Positions 17,801 through 27,027 of a DNA stretch of 64,000 nucleotides are shown piece after piece. The DNA lies in the NCBI GenBank assembly GCA_019750135.1, contig JAIEOV010000002.1, positions 124,001-188,000 of the forward strand. Reading direction: 5' to 3'. The notes beneath the pieces were generated by a model. The model saw only the letters and a list, made by a program, of their open reading frames with translations. It did no database searches and was not told the DNA's origin. The translations under genes were made by a program, and so were the position numbers. Numbering within the stretch: position 1 is the stretch's first letter; each line of letters opens with the position of its first letter. The stretch comes from Reyranella sp. Its GTDB lineage: Bacteria; Pseudomonadota; Alphaproteobacteria; Reyranellales; Reyranellaceae.

Positions 17801-18358
17801 ATGCGGGTCAGCCGGGAGAAGGCGGCGGAGAATCGCCAGCGCATCGTCGACGCGGCAGCGCGCCTGTTCCGCGACGGGGGCTTCGACGGCGTCGGCGTCG
17901 ACACCATCATGAAGGAGGCCGAGCTCACCCACGGCGGCTTCTACGGCCACTTCGCCTCCAAGGACGCGCTGATGGCCGAGGCGATGGCCCATGCCGTCGA
18001 GCGCAGCACGGCGTGGCAGGAGCGCCTCGAGAGCGTTTCCGAACTCGTGGCCAGCTACCTGTCGGAGCGCCATCGCGCCGACCGCGCCAATGGCTGCGTC
18101 GTGGCGGCGCTGGGCGCCGATGCCGCCCGGCAGAGCCCGGGGCTGCGCAAGGCGATCACCACAGGAATACGCTGGCAGCTCGACCGCATCGTCTCTCTGC
18201 TGAAGCGCGGCACGCCGGCCGCCCGCCGGCGTCGCGCCATCGCGACCTACGCCGGCATGGTCGGCGCCCTCACCCTCGCGCGCGCCGTGGACGATCCGGC
18301 GCTGGCGCGGGAAATCCTTGCCGCGACAAGGGACGCTTTCAGCAAAGAACTGCCCTAG
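17801..18358 (+). CDS. TetR/AcrR family transcriptional regulator
   Basis: A 185-residue regulator: MRVSREKAAENRQRIVDAAARLFRDGGF forms helix 1, and VDTIMKEAELTHGGFYGHFASKDAL the helix-turn-helix. The C-terminal ligand domain has NGCVVAALGADAARQ, common in TetR proteins that control SDR or oxidoreductase genes. The gene is divergent from the SDR at 16930-17709 and probably represses both through the two palindromes between them. Confidence 0.9.
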   Translation: MRVSREKAAENRQRIVDAAARLFRDGGFDGVGVDTIMKEAELTHGGFYGHFASKDALMAEAMAHAVERSTAWQERLESVSELVASYLSERHRADRANGCVVAALGADAARQSPGLRKAITTGIRWQLDRIVSLLKRGTPAARRRRAIATYAGMVGALTLARAVDDPALAREILAATRDAFSKELP

Positions 18359-18407
18359 GACAACACGCCCCTTTCGCCGGCCGCCCGTTCGTGTCTACTT
18401 TGGGGTC

Positions 18408-18797
18408 ATGAATCGCAGACGCTCCGACGAGGGCTGGCGCGCGGCGGCATTGGCCGCGGCGCTGTTTGCGATCACGCTGAATTTCCTGCAGCCCCTGGCC
18501 CATGCCGCCCTCATGCGCAGTGGGGCGCCAGGCAACTGGGCGGCGATGTGTCTGCCGAGTGCCCTGCAAGGCGGCGCCCAGCAGGGCGACGACCAGCGCC
18601 CGGCGACCGCCGGCACGGCGCACGAATGCTGCCTCGGCCTCGCCCATGCCCCGGCGCTCGGCGAGCCATCGATCTTCTTCGTTGCCATCGACCGTCCGGC
18701 AACGACTGTCCGTCCGCTCGAAACGGCCGAGGCCCTCACCCCCGTCGGCATCCGCGACGGACCCAGCCAACCGCGAGCGCCACCCCTCCCCGTCTGA
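18408..18797 (+). CDS. small exported protein with CC motif, DUF2946-like
   Basis: A 129-residue protein with a hydrophobic N-terminal segment (AALAAALFAITLNFLQPLAHA) that may be a signal or anchor. The region MCLPSALQ..HECCLGLAHAPAL and the Pro-rich end RAPPLPV resemble DUF2946-type proteins, which often precede TonB receptors in metal-related loci. Assignment is tentative. It lies 64 bases upstream of the receptor gene on the same strand, so co-transcription and a role in metal (copper) handling are inferred. Confidence 0.6.
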   Translation: MNRRRSDEGWRAAALAAALFAITLNFLQPLAHAALMRSGAPGNWAAMCLPSALQGGAQQGDDQRPATAGTAHECCLGLAHAPALGEPSIFFVAIDRPATTVRPLETAEALTPVGIRDGPSQPRAPPLPV

Positions 18798-18861
18798 CGC
18801 CTGAAGCCGCGACGCGCTTTGCCGTGCGTCGCGTTCGTTCGTCTTTTGGGGAGTTTTGTTC

Positions 18862-21036
18862 ATGTTTTCCGTCCGCGCGGCGACGTTCGCCGCATTCGCG
18901 GGCCTCGTGTTGATCCCAACCTTGGCCAAGGCGCAGGACACGCCGCCGCCCGCCCAATCCGGGCAGCCGGCACCCGTCAGCCTGCCACCGATCACCGTCA
19001 GCGCCGGCCGCGGCTCGGCGCTCGACAAGCTCGACGTCAGCACCACGCTGATGACCCGCGAGCAGATCCAGGCGACGCCCGAGACCGGCGTCGACCAGAT
19101 CGTCAACCGCATCCCGGGGGTGTGGCTGCCCAACATCCCGACCGGCCAACTCCATCCGACGGCCCAGCCGGTCAACATCCGCGGCTTCGGCACCAGCACC
19201 ACCATCAACACCCTGGTGATGGTCGACGGCGTGCCGATCAACGATCCCTATTTCCGCACCATCAACTGGAGCACCATCCCCAAGAACTCGGTCGAGCGCA
19301 TCGAGGTGATCCGCGGCGGCGGCGCGACCAGCCTGTGGGGCAACATGGCGATGGGCGGCGTGATCAACATCATCACCCGCGAGCCGACCAAGACCGGCGC
19401 CTCGGCCGACGCCAGCTACGGCAGCTACAACACCTCGACCGCCGAAGCGGCCGGCGGCTACGTCGTCAACGACAAGGTCAAGGTCGGGGCGAGCTACAAC
19501 CACGCCCAGAGCTCGGGCTATAACCTCACGCCGGCGCAGTACCAGAACTACAATCTGGTGCCGACCGCGTCGAAGGCCGACAACCTTGCCACCAGCGTCT
19601 TCATGACGCCGACCGACAAGCTGAAGCTCTTCGCCAAGGCCTACTGGAACCAGACCTATGAAGACGGCCTGGTGTGGACCTTCGCCCACAACAACTGGTC
19701 GACCTATCGCCTGCTGATGGGGGCCGCCTACCAGATCGACGAGCAGTCCTCGATCAACGCCAGTGCCTGGGTGGCCAGCGGCTCGTTCGGCACCATCAAT
19801 GTGGCGAGCGGCTCCTATACGCTGAACAACATCAACGCGACCAACCAGTTCGTCAGCCAGATCGAAGCGTCGCCCAGCGCCGATCAGGGCGGCTCGATCT
19901 TCTACGAGGCGACCTTCGGCCCCTTGCGCGACGTCAAGATCGGCGTCGACGGCCGCCGCACGCTGATCACCGACTACAACAGCCTCTATGCCAGCGCGGT
20001 CGCGAATCCCACGACGTTCGTCACCAACGGCGAGCACCGGTTCCAGGGCGTGTTCGGGCAGGGCACGTACCGCTTCACCGGCGTGCCGGTCGACATCACC
20101 GTCGGTTTGCGCGGCGACTTCTGGCAGGCAATGAACGCCAGCGTGCTCACCCAGAACTCCAGCACGCTGAACGTGGTGCCCAACGCCAGCGCCTCGAGCT
20201 TCGATCCGCGAGCGGGCTTCAAGTTCTATGCCACCGACGAAGTGACGCTGCGCGGCGCGATCTACCGCAACTTCTCCGCGCCGGGCATGAACCAGATGTA
20301 CCGGAGCTTCGCCAGCGGCACGTCCCTCACGGCGACGAATCCCAACCTGCAGCCAATGACCAACTTCGGCCAGGAGGTCGGCTTGGACTTCGAATGGAAG
20401 GGCTTCACCCTGTCGGGCACCTATTTCAACAACAACCTCAACAACTTCATCGACTTCGTGACGGTGTGCAACACCAACCCGGTCTGCGCCGCGCCCTTCG
20501 TCGCGACGGCGGGCCTCAGCCCCGCCTTCACGACGATCCGCCAATACCAGAACGTCGGAAACGCCACCTTCCAGGGCTTCGAGCTGATCGCCACCTGGCA
20601 GCCCTTCGAGCAGCTGCGGTTGATGGGAAGCTTCACCAACACCGTGGCCTATCTCACCAGCTCGACCAATCCGGCGCTGGTGCGCACCGGCGTGCAGCTC
20701 GGCCAGGTGCCGAGCTACATGTTCACGGCCGGCGTCGAATGGCGGCCGATCGATAACCTGGTCCTCACGGCCTCGATGAAGTCCTTTCCGCAGTACTGGA
20801 ACGACACCGGTCACACGCAATTGAATGACGGTGCCACCCTGATCGACCTCGGCATACGCTGGTCACCGGCGAAGGACGTCGACGTCTATGGCAGTATCCA
20901 GAACCTGACCAACGTGCAGTATCTGGCGTCAGGCTATTCGCTGACGTCGTTCGAAGGGTCGACCGTCAATGCCTCGGCCATCCCGCAGCTCGGGATGCCG
21001 CTGACCGCGATCGCCGGCTTGAGAGTGAGGTTCTGA
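18862..21036 (+). CDS. TonB-dependent outer-membrane receptor, probable copper receptor
   Basis: A 724-residue receptor with a signal peptide ending near AKAQD. After it LPPITVSAGRG is a TonB-box-like segment, then the plug domain (QATPETGVDQIVNRIPGVWLP, NIRGFGTSTTINTLVMVDGVPIND, NSVERIEVIRGGGATSLWGNMAMGGVINI) and a 22-strand barrel ending LTAIAGLRVRF with the terminal Phe of outer-membrane proteins. ATG 18862 follows GGGGAG. The downstream genes (thioredoxin, PCuAC) point to copper or a copper chelate as cargo, but ferric siderophore cannot be excluded on the receptor alone. Stop and next start overlap (TGATG). Confidence 0.9.
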   Translation: MFSVRAATFAAFAGLVLIPTLAKAQDTPPPAQSGQPAPVSLPPITVSAGRGSALDKLDVSTTLMTREQIQATPETGVDQIVNRIPGVWLPNIPTGQLHPTAQPVNIRGFGTSTTINTLVMVDGVPINDPYFRTINWSTIPKNSVERIEVIRGGGATSLWGNMAMGGVINIITREPTKTGASADASYGSYNTSTAEAAGGYVVNDKVKVGASYNHAQSSGYNLTPAQYQNYNLVPTASKADNLATSVFMTPTDKLKLFAKAYWNQTYEDGLVWTFAHNNWSTYRLLMGAAYQIDEQSSINASAWVASGSFGTINVASGSYTLNNINATNQFVSQIEASPSADQGGSIFYEATFGPLRDVKIGVDGRRTLITDYNSLYASAVANPTTFVTNGEHRFQGVFGQGTYRFTGVPVDITVGLRGDFWQAMNASVLTQNSSTLNVVPNASASSFDPRAGFKFYATDEVTLRGAIYRNFSAPGMNQMYRSFASGTSLTATNPNLQPMTNFGQEVGLDFEWKGFTLSGTYFNNNLNNFIDFVTVCNTNPVCAAPFVATAGLSPAFTTIRQYQNVGNATFQGFELIATWQPFEQLRLMGSFTNTVAYLTSSTNPALVRTGVQLGQVPSYMFTAGVEWRPIDNLVLTASMKSFPQYWNDTGHTQLNDGATLIDLGIRWSPAKDVDVYGSIQNLTNVQYLASGYSLTSFEGSTVNASAIPQLGMPLTAIAGLRVRF

Positions 21037-22214
21037 TGCGCCCATTACTTGCCCTTGCCGCGCTTGTCCTGTTCGGGTCCACCGCGGCGGCCCAGCACCA
21101 GCATCAGCACGGCAGCACGCCGGAGGCGTTCACCGCCACGCCGGCCTTCGGACCGGACGGGACGCTCTGGGTCGTACGGCCCAGCGTCGATCGCATCGTC
21201 GTGCAGCGCTCGGCCGACCTCGGCAAGACGTTCGCCGCGCCCGTCACGGTGACGCCCGATCCCATGAACCTCGATTGGGGACCCGATGCGCGATCGCGCA
21301 TCGTCGTCGATCCCAAAGGTCAGCTGGTCGTGACCTTCGGCACTTTCCAGGACAAGAACTTCAACGGCCGCGCCTACTTCGCCCGCTCGAGCGACGGCGG
21401 CGCCTCGTTCACCAGGCCCGCTCCCATCACGTCGGACACGACCAGCCAGCGCTTCGAGGTGGCGGGCGTCGATCCCGACGGCCGCGTTTTCGCAGCCTGG
21501 CTCGACAAACGCAACGTCGCCAAGGCCCGCGCCGCCGGCAAGGCCTATCCCGGCGCGGCCCTGGCCTATGCCTGGGAGAATGGCGACGCGGATTTCGGCA
21601 ACACCACCATCGCCCTCGACAATACCTGCGAATGCTGCCGGCTCGGCCTCGCCTTCGCCGGCGCCGGACGGCCGGCCGTGGTGTTCCGCAACATCTTCCC
21701 GGGGTCGGTGCGCGATCACGGCGTGATCACCTTCCGCGATCCTTCGACGCCCGGACCGGTGCGCCGCGTCAGCGTCGACGACTGGAAGATCGAGGCGTGT
21801 CCGCACCACGGCCCGAGCCTGGCGATCGCGCCCGACGGCTCGTACCACGTCGCCTGGTTCACCGACGGCAGCGCGCGCAAGGGCCTGTTCTATGCCCGCG
21901 CCGACTCCGGCGATGCGGTCTACTCCCAGCCACGGCCGTTGTCGGCGGCGAACCGCCAGCCGTCACGGCCGTATCTTCTGGCCGACGGTCCGGCGCTGCA
22001 CCTCGTGTGGAAGGAGTTCGACGGCGACAAGGTGGCGGTGCGCTGGCAGGTGAGCCACGACAGCGGTCGCCAATGGAGCGCGCCCCGCACCGTGGCAGAG
22101 ACGGCGGATGCCTCCGACCATCCCCTGCTCGTCGCCGACAAGCAGCGCGCCTACCTGTCGTGGTTAACCAAGAACGAGGGCTACCGCCTGATCCCGCTGG
22201 GGGACCAGCCATGA
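21036..22214 (+). CDS. exported sialidase-like beta-propeller with CECC motif
   Basis: A 392-residue secreted protein: signal peptide MRPLLALAALVLFGSTAAAQ, then a His-rich mature start HQHQHG. BNR/Asp-box-like repeats (SADLGKTF, SSDGGASF, SHDSGRQW) indicate a six-bladed sialidase-type propeller. Unusual for a sialidase is NTCECCRLG near residue 197 and EACPHHGPS later, which suggest metal or haem contact rather than glycan hydrolysis; no sialidase FRIP motif was seen. It overlaps both neighbours (TGATG before, ATGA after), so it belongs to the copper-type operon. Confidence 0.72.
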   Translation: MRPLLALAALVLFGSTAAAQHQHQHGSTPEAFTATPAFGPDGTLWVVRPSVDRIVVQRSADLGKTFAAPVTVTPDPMNLDWGPDARSRIVVDPKGQLVVTFGTFQDKNFNGRAYFARSSDGGASFTRPAPITSDTTSQRFEVAGVDPDGRVFAAWLDKRNVAKARAAGKAYPGAALAYAWENGDADFGNTTIALDNTCECCRLGLAFAGAGRPAVVFRNIFPGSVRDHGVITFRDPSTPGPVRRVSVDDWKIEACPHHGPSLAIAPDGSYHVAWFTDGSARKGLFYARADSGDAVYSQPRPLSAANRQPSRPYLLADGPALHLVWKEFDGDKVAVRWQVSHDSGRQWSAPRTVAETADASDHPLLVADKQRAYLSWLTKNEGYRLIPLGDQP

Positions 22215-22696
22215 GACTGCCGATCTTCTTCGTCTTGTTGTTCGGCTTCGCCGCCATCGCACCGGCCAATGCCGATCCGCTGCCTTTCGAACGCGGAAGC
22301 TGGGCCAAGCTCAGCGCGGTCCATGCCGGGCAGCCGACGGTGATCCACTTCTGGGGACTGACCTGCGCGCCCTGCCTGGTCGAGATGCCGCAATGGGCGG
22401 CGCTCAAGAAGGCCCGCCCCGATATGCGCCTGGTGCTGGTCGCCGCCGATCCGGTGCCGCAGGATCCCGAGCGCCTCGACTCAGCCCTGGCGCGTTTCGG
22501 TCTCGACAAGACCGAGAGCTGGTCGTTCACCGACCGTTTCTACGAACGCCTGCGCTACGAGATCGATCCGGCCTGGGCGGGCGAGCTGCCGCGCACCGTG
22601 ATGATCGATCGCGAGGGCAAGGCGACGGTGCTGCCCGGCGTCGCCGACCTCGCGCAGGTCCGCCAGTGGCTCGACGCCCAATCCAAGTCTCATTGA
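22211..22696 (+). CDS. TlpA-like periplasmic thioredoxin
   Basis: A 161-residue protein with signal peptide MRLPIFFVLLFGFAAIAPANA and thioredoxin fold. The redox motif is CAPC in HFWGLTCAPCLVEMPQW (about residue 52), followed by the cis-Pro region ELPRTVMIDREG. Family members reduce copper-site cysteines or assist cytochrome oxidase copper centres. Its start overlaps the preceding stop, and the PCuAC chaperone gene follows after 10 bases. Confidence 0.87.
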   Translation: MRLPIFFVLLFGFAAIAPANADPLPFERGSWAKLSAVHAGQPTVIHFWGLTCAPCLVEMPQWAALKKARPDMRLVLVAADPVPQDPERLDSALARFGLDKTESWSFTDRFYERLRYEIDPAWAGELPRTVMIDREGKATVLPGVADLAQVRQWLDAQSKSH

Positions 22697-22706
22697 GGAG
22701 CCTGTC

Positions 22707-23168
22707 ATGTTCATCCGATTGCTTTCACTCACCGCGGCGGCGTCCGTACTTGCCGCGCCGGCGTGGGCGGCCGACTACAAAGTCGGCTCGATCGAGATCG
22801 ACCAGCCGTGGACCCGCGCCACCCCGCCCACGGCCAAGGCCGGCGGCGGCTTCGTCACCATCACCAACAAGGGCACGACGCCCGACCGGCTGGTCGCGGC
22901 GCGTAGTGCCGTCTCGGACAAGGTCGAGATCCACGAGATGAAGATGGACGGCAACGTCATGCGCATGCGCGAGCTCGACAAGGGCGTGGAGATCGCGCCC
23001 GGCGCCACGGTGACGCTGAAGCCCGGCGGCTACCACATCATGTTCATGGAGCTGAAGGCGCCGTTCGCGAAGGACGCCAAGGTCCCGGTGACCCTGGTGT
23101 TCGAGAAGGCCGGCAGCATCGACGTGCCGTTCACGGTCCAGGCCATGGGTGCGAGTGCCGGCCATTGA
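22707..23168 (+). CDS. copper chaperone PCu(A)C
   Basis: A 153-residue periplasmic cupredoxin-like protein. The signal peptide ends at PAWA-ADYK. The copper motif H(M)X10MX21HXM is seen as EIHEMKMDGNVMRM followed by GGYHIMFM. PCuAC delivers Cu(I) to the CuA or CuB site of cytochrome c oxidase, usually with a thioredoxin-like partner, which is encoded just upstream. This gene is the strongest evidence that the operon handles copper. Confidence 0.93.
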   Translation: MFIRLLSLTAAASVLAAPAWAADYKVGSIEIDQPWTRATPPTAKAGGGFVTITNKGTTPDRLVAARSAVSDKVEIHEMKMDGNVMRMRELDKGVEIAPGATVTLKPGGYHIMFMELKAPFAKDAKVPVTLVFEKAGSIDVPFTVQAMGASAGH

Positions 23169-24163
23169 CGGCCGCGACGCGCATCGCCACGGAGGTCGAC
23201 TTCGAGCGCGACGGAAGGCAGACGGACTTCTTGCGCCTGCCGCATTCGGTCGACCGTTCGGCCTATGGCTGGATCCCCATTCCCATCGTCTGCCTGCGCA
23301 ACGGCCCCGGCCCGCGCGTGCTGTTGATGGCCGGCAACCATGGCGACGAGTTCGAGGGCCAGGTCGCGCTGACCAAGCTCGCGCACAGCCTGCGGCCCGA
23401 GCAGATCGTCGGCCGGGTCATCATCCTGCCCATGGCCAATGCGCCGGCGGCACGCGCGGGCAGGCGCAACTCGCCGGTCGACGGGCTCAATCTCAATCGC
23501 AGCTTTCCGGGCGACGCCAACGGCAGCCCGACGGCGATGATCGCCCACTACATCGAGAGCGTGCTGCTGCCGCAGTGCGACGCCGTGATCGACGTCCATT
23601 CCGGCGGCCAGTCGCTGCACTACGTGCCGAGCACGCACATCCGCCGCTCGCCCGATCCCGACCGCTTCGCCCGCGCCAGTGCGGTGATGGAGGCGTTCAA
23701 CGCGCCCTACAGCTGGGTGTTCGAAGGCGCGCGCGAGACGCGGGCGCTGAACGCGGCGGCCGAGCGCTGCGGCATCGTCGCGCTGGGCACCGAGCTCTGC
23801 GGCGGCGGGACCGTGACCCCGCGCGCCTTGCGCATCGCCGAGCGTGGCCTGCGCCGCGCCCTGGCGCATCTCGGCGTCATGCGCCTCGATGCGGCGGACG
23901 CCGAGACGCTGCCGTCGCGCCGCATGCAGGTCGGCGGCTTTCCGTTCTACGTCTATGCCCAGGACGAAGGCGTGTTCGAGCCGCTGGTCGGGCTCGAGGA
24001 CGAGGTCAAGGCCGGCCAGACCGCGGCGCTGATCCATCCCGTCGAGACGCCGTGGCGCGCACCGCAGGAGGCAGAGTTCGCCCGCGCCGGCACCGTGGTC
24101 TGCGCCCGCGTCCCCGGCCGGGTCGAACGCGGCGACTGTCTATTCCATCTCGCCGTCGATTGA
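23165..24163 (+). CDS. succinylglutamate desuccinylase/aspartoacylase family protein
   Basis: A 332-residue zinc carboxypeptidase-fold deacylase. Zinc ligands are in AGNHGDEFEG and DVHSGGQSLHY; GLNLNRSFPGD supplies the substrate Asn-Arg pair. The C-terminal beta domain (GGFPFYVYAQDEGVFEPLVGLEDEVKAGQ) matches DoeB-like deacetylases of ectoine degradation and related enzymes. The only start compatible with the full domain is TTG 23165, which overlaps the PCuAC stop. Functional link to copper genes is not obvious. Confidence 0.85.
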   Translation: MTAATRIATEVDFERDGRQTDFLRLPHSVDRSAYGWIPIPIVCLRNGPGPRVLLMAGNHGDEFEGQVALTKLAHSLRPEQIVGRVIILPMANAPAARAGRRNSPVDGLNLNRSFPGDANGSPTAMIAHYIESVLLPQCDAVIDVHSGGQSLHYVPSTHIRRSPDPDRFARASAVMEAFNAPYSWVFEGARETRALNAAAERCGIVALGTELCGGGTVTPRALRIAERGLRRALAHLGVMRLDAADAETLPSRRMQVGGFPFYVYAQDEGVFEPLVGLEDEVKAGQTAALIHPVETPWRAPQEAEFARAGTVVCARVPGRVERGDCLFHLAVD

Positions 24164-24315
24164 CAGCTGCACCGGCAAGCATCGATGTCGAGGCGGTCGT
24201 GAAGGCGACCGGGCGCCGGCGTGCCCGGCCAGCACATGCGTTGAGCTCCGTGTAACGATCTCCGGCTAAAGAACGTCATGGAGGGAGACCACTTAGGAAC
24301 CGGAGAGGACAAGAA

Positions 24316-24744
24316 ATGAGCGACCCCAAAACGGACTGCGAAGCTCTGATGAACTCGGTGCTCCCATTCGCCGAGGAGATGCTGACAACTCATGGCGCGT
24401 TCATTCCGTTCGGCGGCGCGATGCGACCAGATGGGGAGCTCGTTTCCATTGCTGGCTACGATGGAAACGAGCATGCGCGGCCGATCGATGTAATGACCCT
24501 GATGAAGGGTGCGTTCGTCGCTGCCGCTCGAAATGGCGAATATAAGGCCACAGCGATCGTCTATGATGTGAGGGTCAAATTACCCTCAACCGAAGAAAAG
24601 TGTGACGCCATCGCTGTGTCGCTAAACCATCGAGAGAGTTACTCGGTAATCGTCCTCTTCCCATACAAGATCGACAGCGGAAAGCTGATCCTGGGCACGG
24701 CCTTCGCCCAAGAGGGCGAGGCAGATATATTCCCCGCGCGATAG
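24316..24744 (+). CDS. hypothetical protein
   Basis: A 142-residue soluble protein beginning MSDPKTDCEALMNSVLPFAEEM. No signal, membrane span or known catalytic motif is seen. The mixed pattern (AFIPFGGAMRPDGELVSIAGYD, IVYDVRVKLPS, CDAIAVSLNHRESYSVIVLFPY) suggests a small alpha/beta fold. Base composition is visibly less GC-rich than its neighbours and uses AT-ending codons such as ATA, TTA and GTA. GGAGAGGACAAG precedes the ATG. Function unknown; acquisition by transfer is possible. Confidence 0.65.
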   Translation: MSDPKTDCEALMNSVLPFAEEMLTTHGAFIPFGGAMRPDGELVSIAGYDGNEHARPIDVMTLMKGAFVAAARNGEYKATAIVYDVRVKLPSTEEKCDAIAVSLNHRESYSVIVLFPYKIDSGKLILGTAFAQEGEADIFPAR

Positions 24745-24810
24745 GCTTTGCTCGACTGTCGCCACACGTCGCGTGAGCGGTAGCCTGTAGCAAAGCGCTG
24801 CGTGAGACGG

Positions 24811-25206
24811 TCAGAGCGCCTGCAGAAGCACCCAGGCGATCATGGCCATGCCGATCACCGACACGAACCAGGCGAGCGTGCGCAGCCAGGGGATGCCCGC
24901 CACATAGATCACGGCATAGGCGAGACGCGCCCAGAAGAAGATCATGGCGCCCATCGCCGTCGTGGCGTTGGCCTTGCCTGCCGCCGCGGCGATCAGCACC
25001 AGGGCCGCGAACAGCACCAGGTTCTCGATCATGTTGAGATGGGCACGCCGCGCGCGGCCCGCCCATCCAGGGTACTCGGGCAGGTTCTCGCGGTTGCCGG
25101 CCAGGGTCGGCAGGCCGACCTGCTGATTGGCGCCGGTCGCGGCGATCAGCACCTGCACGAAGCACAGGATGGTCGAGAACAGAAGGTACTTGAGGTCGGG
25201 TGACAT
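24811..25206 (-). CDS. MAPEG family membrane protein
   Basis: A 131-residue protein with four hydrophobic spans, matching the membrane-associated proteins in eicosanoid and glutathione metabolism. NRENLPEYPGWAGRARRAHLNMIENLVLFAALVL carries the conserved Arg and Asn-x-x-Glu-Asn around span 2, and FFWARLAYAVIYVAGIPWLRTLAWFVS is the usual later block. The bacterial substrate is unknown. It starts 14 bases downstream of the upp stop on the same strand. Confidence 0.88.
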   Translation of the reverse strand: MSPDLKYLLFSTILCFVQVLIAATGANQQVGLPTLAGNRENLPEYPGWAGRARRAHLNMIENLVLFAALVLIAAAAGKANATTAMGAMIFFWARLAYAVIYVAGIPWLRTLAWFVSVIGMAMIAWVLLQAL

Positions 25207-25220
25207 TCGTTTCTCCCCAT

Positions 25221-25862
25221 TTATTTGGTCCCGAACAGGCGGTCGCCCGCGTCGCCCAGGCCGGGGACAATATACCCGTGATCGTTGAGCTTGGCATCGA
25301 TCGCCGCCGCGAATACCGGCACGTCGGGATGCACTTCGGCGAAGGCCCGCGCGCCCTGCTCGGAGCCCAGCACGCAGATGAACTTGATGCGCTTGGCGCC
25401 CGACTCCTTCAGGCGATCGACAGCGGCGATGGCCGAGTGCGCGGTCGCCAGCATGGGATCGCAGACGATGACGTCGCGGTCGGAGATGTCCTGCGGGATC
25501 TTGAAGTAGTACTCGACCGCCTGCAGCGTCTTGGGATCGCGGTAGAGCCCGACATGGCCGACGCGCGCCAGCGGCACGAGATCGATGATGCCCTCGGCGA
25601 GCCCAAGACCCGCGCGCAGGATGGGCACGATCACCAGCTTCTTGCCCTCCAGCAGCGGCGCCTTCATCGCCTCAATGGGCGTGGTGATGTCGCGCTCGAC
25701 CAACGGCAGGTCGCGCGTGGCGTCATAGCCCAGCAGCAGGCCGATCTCGCGCAACAGGCGGCGGAAGTTGGTGCTCGACGTTTCCTTGTCGCGCATCTTG
25801 GAGAGCTTGTGCTGCACCAGCGGATGCGTGACGACGTGGATCGAGTGCGGCAAGGACATCAA
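25221..25862 (-). CDS. upp: uracil phosphoribosyltransferase
   Basis: A 213-residue type I phosphoribosyltransferase converting uracil and PRPP to UMP. Starts [33 protein letters not shown], the standard Upp N-terminus. The PRPP loop is in [33 protein letters not shown] (normally DPMLATGGS, here with A-H instead of G-G) and the uracil-binding end is [28 protein letters not shown]. It forms an operon with the urc4 and urc1 genes, so it is probably the Urc6-type enzyme of the URC uracil-degradation route. Confidence 0.94.
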   Translation of the reverse strand: MMSLPHSIHVVTHPLVQHKLSKMRDKETSSTNFRRLLREIGLLLGYDATRDLPLVERDITTPIEAMKAPLLEGKKLVIVPILRAGLGLAEGIIDLVPLARVGHVGLYRDPKTLQAVEYYFKIPQDISDRDVIVCDPMLATAHSAIAAVDRLKESGAKRIKFICVLGSEQGARAFAEVHPDVPVFAAAIDAKLNDHGYIVPGLGDAGDRLFGTK

Positions 25863-25878
25863 TATCTCCCCAAGGAAT

Positions 25879-27027
25879 TTAGAAAACGGTGCCGTCGCTC
25901 ACGATGGCGATCGGCGGGCCGCCGCCGGGACGGCGTTCCGCGGCAAGCACGCGGCCGGCAAACCAGGTGCCGGCCTCCAGGACCTTCACCAGCGGCAGAC
26001 GCTCCGCGTCGAGGCCGAGATGGCCGTGCACGTGGCAAGCGATGCGATCGAGCAGCGCCACCGTCAGCGCCCGCCATTCGACGATCGGCTCGTCGCCGAC
26101 GGCGTAGGCCTTCTCCAGCAGCGCCTTCTGCTTGGGGCGCAGGGCCCCGGCATCGACCAATAGGCCGCCGTTGCGATATTCGGGCAGGCCGGTCAGCTCA
26201 TCGAGAGCCACGACCTCGAGGCCCGCGCCTTCCAGCGGCTCGACCAGGGAATAGGACAGCCACTGCGACAGCTTGTGGAACGGGACCCAGCCCATGGCCT
26301 GATGCTGCCAGACATCGCCCATGGGCAACGGCCAGATCGGCGACAGCTTGTCGAGCACGGCGGCCAGGATGCTCGCCGCCTTCACCTCGGGCCGCGCCAC
26401 GATGTCGAACAGGTCTCCCGGCCGTGACAGGCCGACCCCGCCCAGCTTGCGCAAGAGTTCGGCGCGGCCTTCCAGACCGGTCAGCGGATTGTGCGCCTTG
26501 ACCTGGAAGCCCATGGCGATGTCCATCGGCGTCAACGCCGCCAGGCGCTCGGCATCGACGCGCAATGGATCGCCCTTGGCGTCGCGGCTGAAGGCGCCGT
26601 TGGCGAACATGTGGAAGCTCGCCACGCCCAGCCCTTCGGAGCGCGCGTAGGTCTCGCCCGTTCCGGGCTCGCGATACGACCAGGCTGGCCCCGCACCGGC
26701 ATCGAGCAGCACCGAAACTATGGCAAGATCAATGCGCCGGCGCGCGATCTCCTCCTTGGGCAGCGCGGACAGCCGCTCCGCCAGCGCCGGCCAGCGATCG
26801 CGGCTGCCGGCCTCGAAATGCCGCCAGCGCGAATGGAACGGGATCGCCGCCGGATTGGCGAAGCGTTGCCGCGTCACCGCGAGCGTCGCCTGGACCGCAG
26901 CCTCGAGCCCGTTGGGGTCGACCGAGAACCAGGCGGATCGCCCGTCCTCGGCATATTTCAGCATCGCCTCCGCCCGCTCGCGGATCGCCGCGGGCGTGCG
27001 CAGGTACGCAAGGTCGACTGGGTTCAC
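25879..27027 (-). CDS. URC4/Urg3 family protein (DUF1688), uracil catabolism
   Basis: A 382-residue protein from GTG 27027 ([23 protein letters not shown]). Conserved blocks include [61 protein letters not shown] and [19 protein letters not shown], which identify the DUF1688 family. Its founding member, Lachancea URC4, is needed to use uracil as nitrogen source; the chemistry is not assigned here. The start overlaps the urc1 stop by 4 bases (GTGA), and upp follows 16 bases later. An in-frame extension to 27759 is antisense noise from urc1. Confidence 0.9.
   Translation of the reverse strand: MNPVDLAYLRTPAAIRERAEAMLKYAEDGRSAWFSVDPNGLEAAVQATLAVTRQRFANPAAIPFHSRWRHFEAGSRDRWPALAERLSALPKEEIARRRIDLAIVSVLLDAGAGPAWSYREPGTGETYARSEGLGVASFHMFANGAFSRDAKGDPLRVDAERLAALTPMDIAMGFQVKAHNPLTGLEGRAELLRKLGGVGLSRPGDLFDIVARPEVKAASILAAVLDKLSPIWPLPMGDVWQHQAMGWVPFHKLSQWLSYSLVEPLEGAGLEVVALDELTGLPEYRNGGLLVDAGALRPKQKALLEKAYAVGDEPIVEWRALTVALLDRIACHVHGHLGLDAERLPLVKVLEAGTWFAGRVLAAERRPGGGPPIAIVSDGTVF

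Noticed and set aside
18736..20820. 694-codon open frame on the minus strand across the TonB receptor
   Set aside because: It is the antisense of a clear receptor gene; the product is Arg/Gly/Val-rich with no domain, as expected for high-GC antisense frames.
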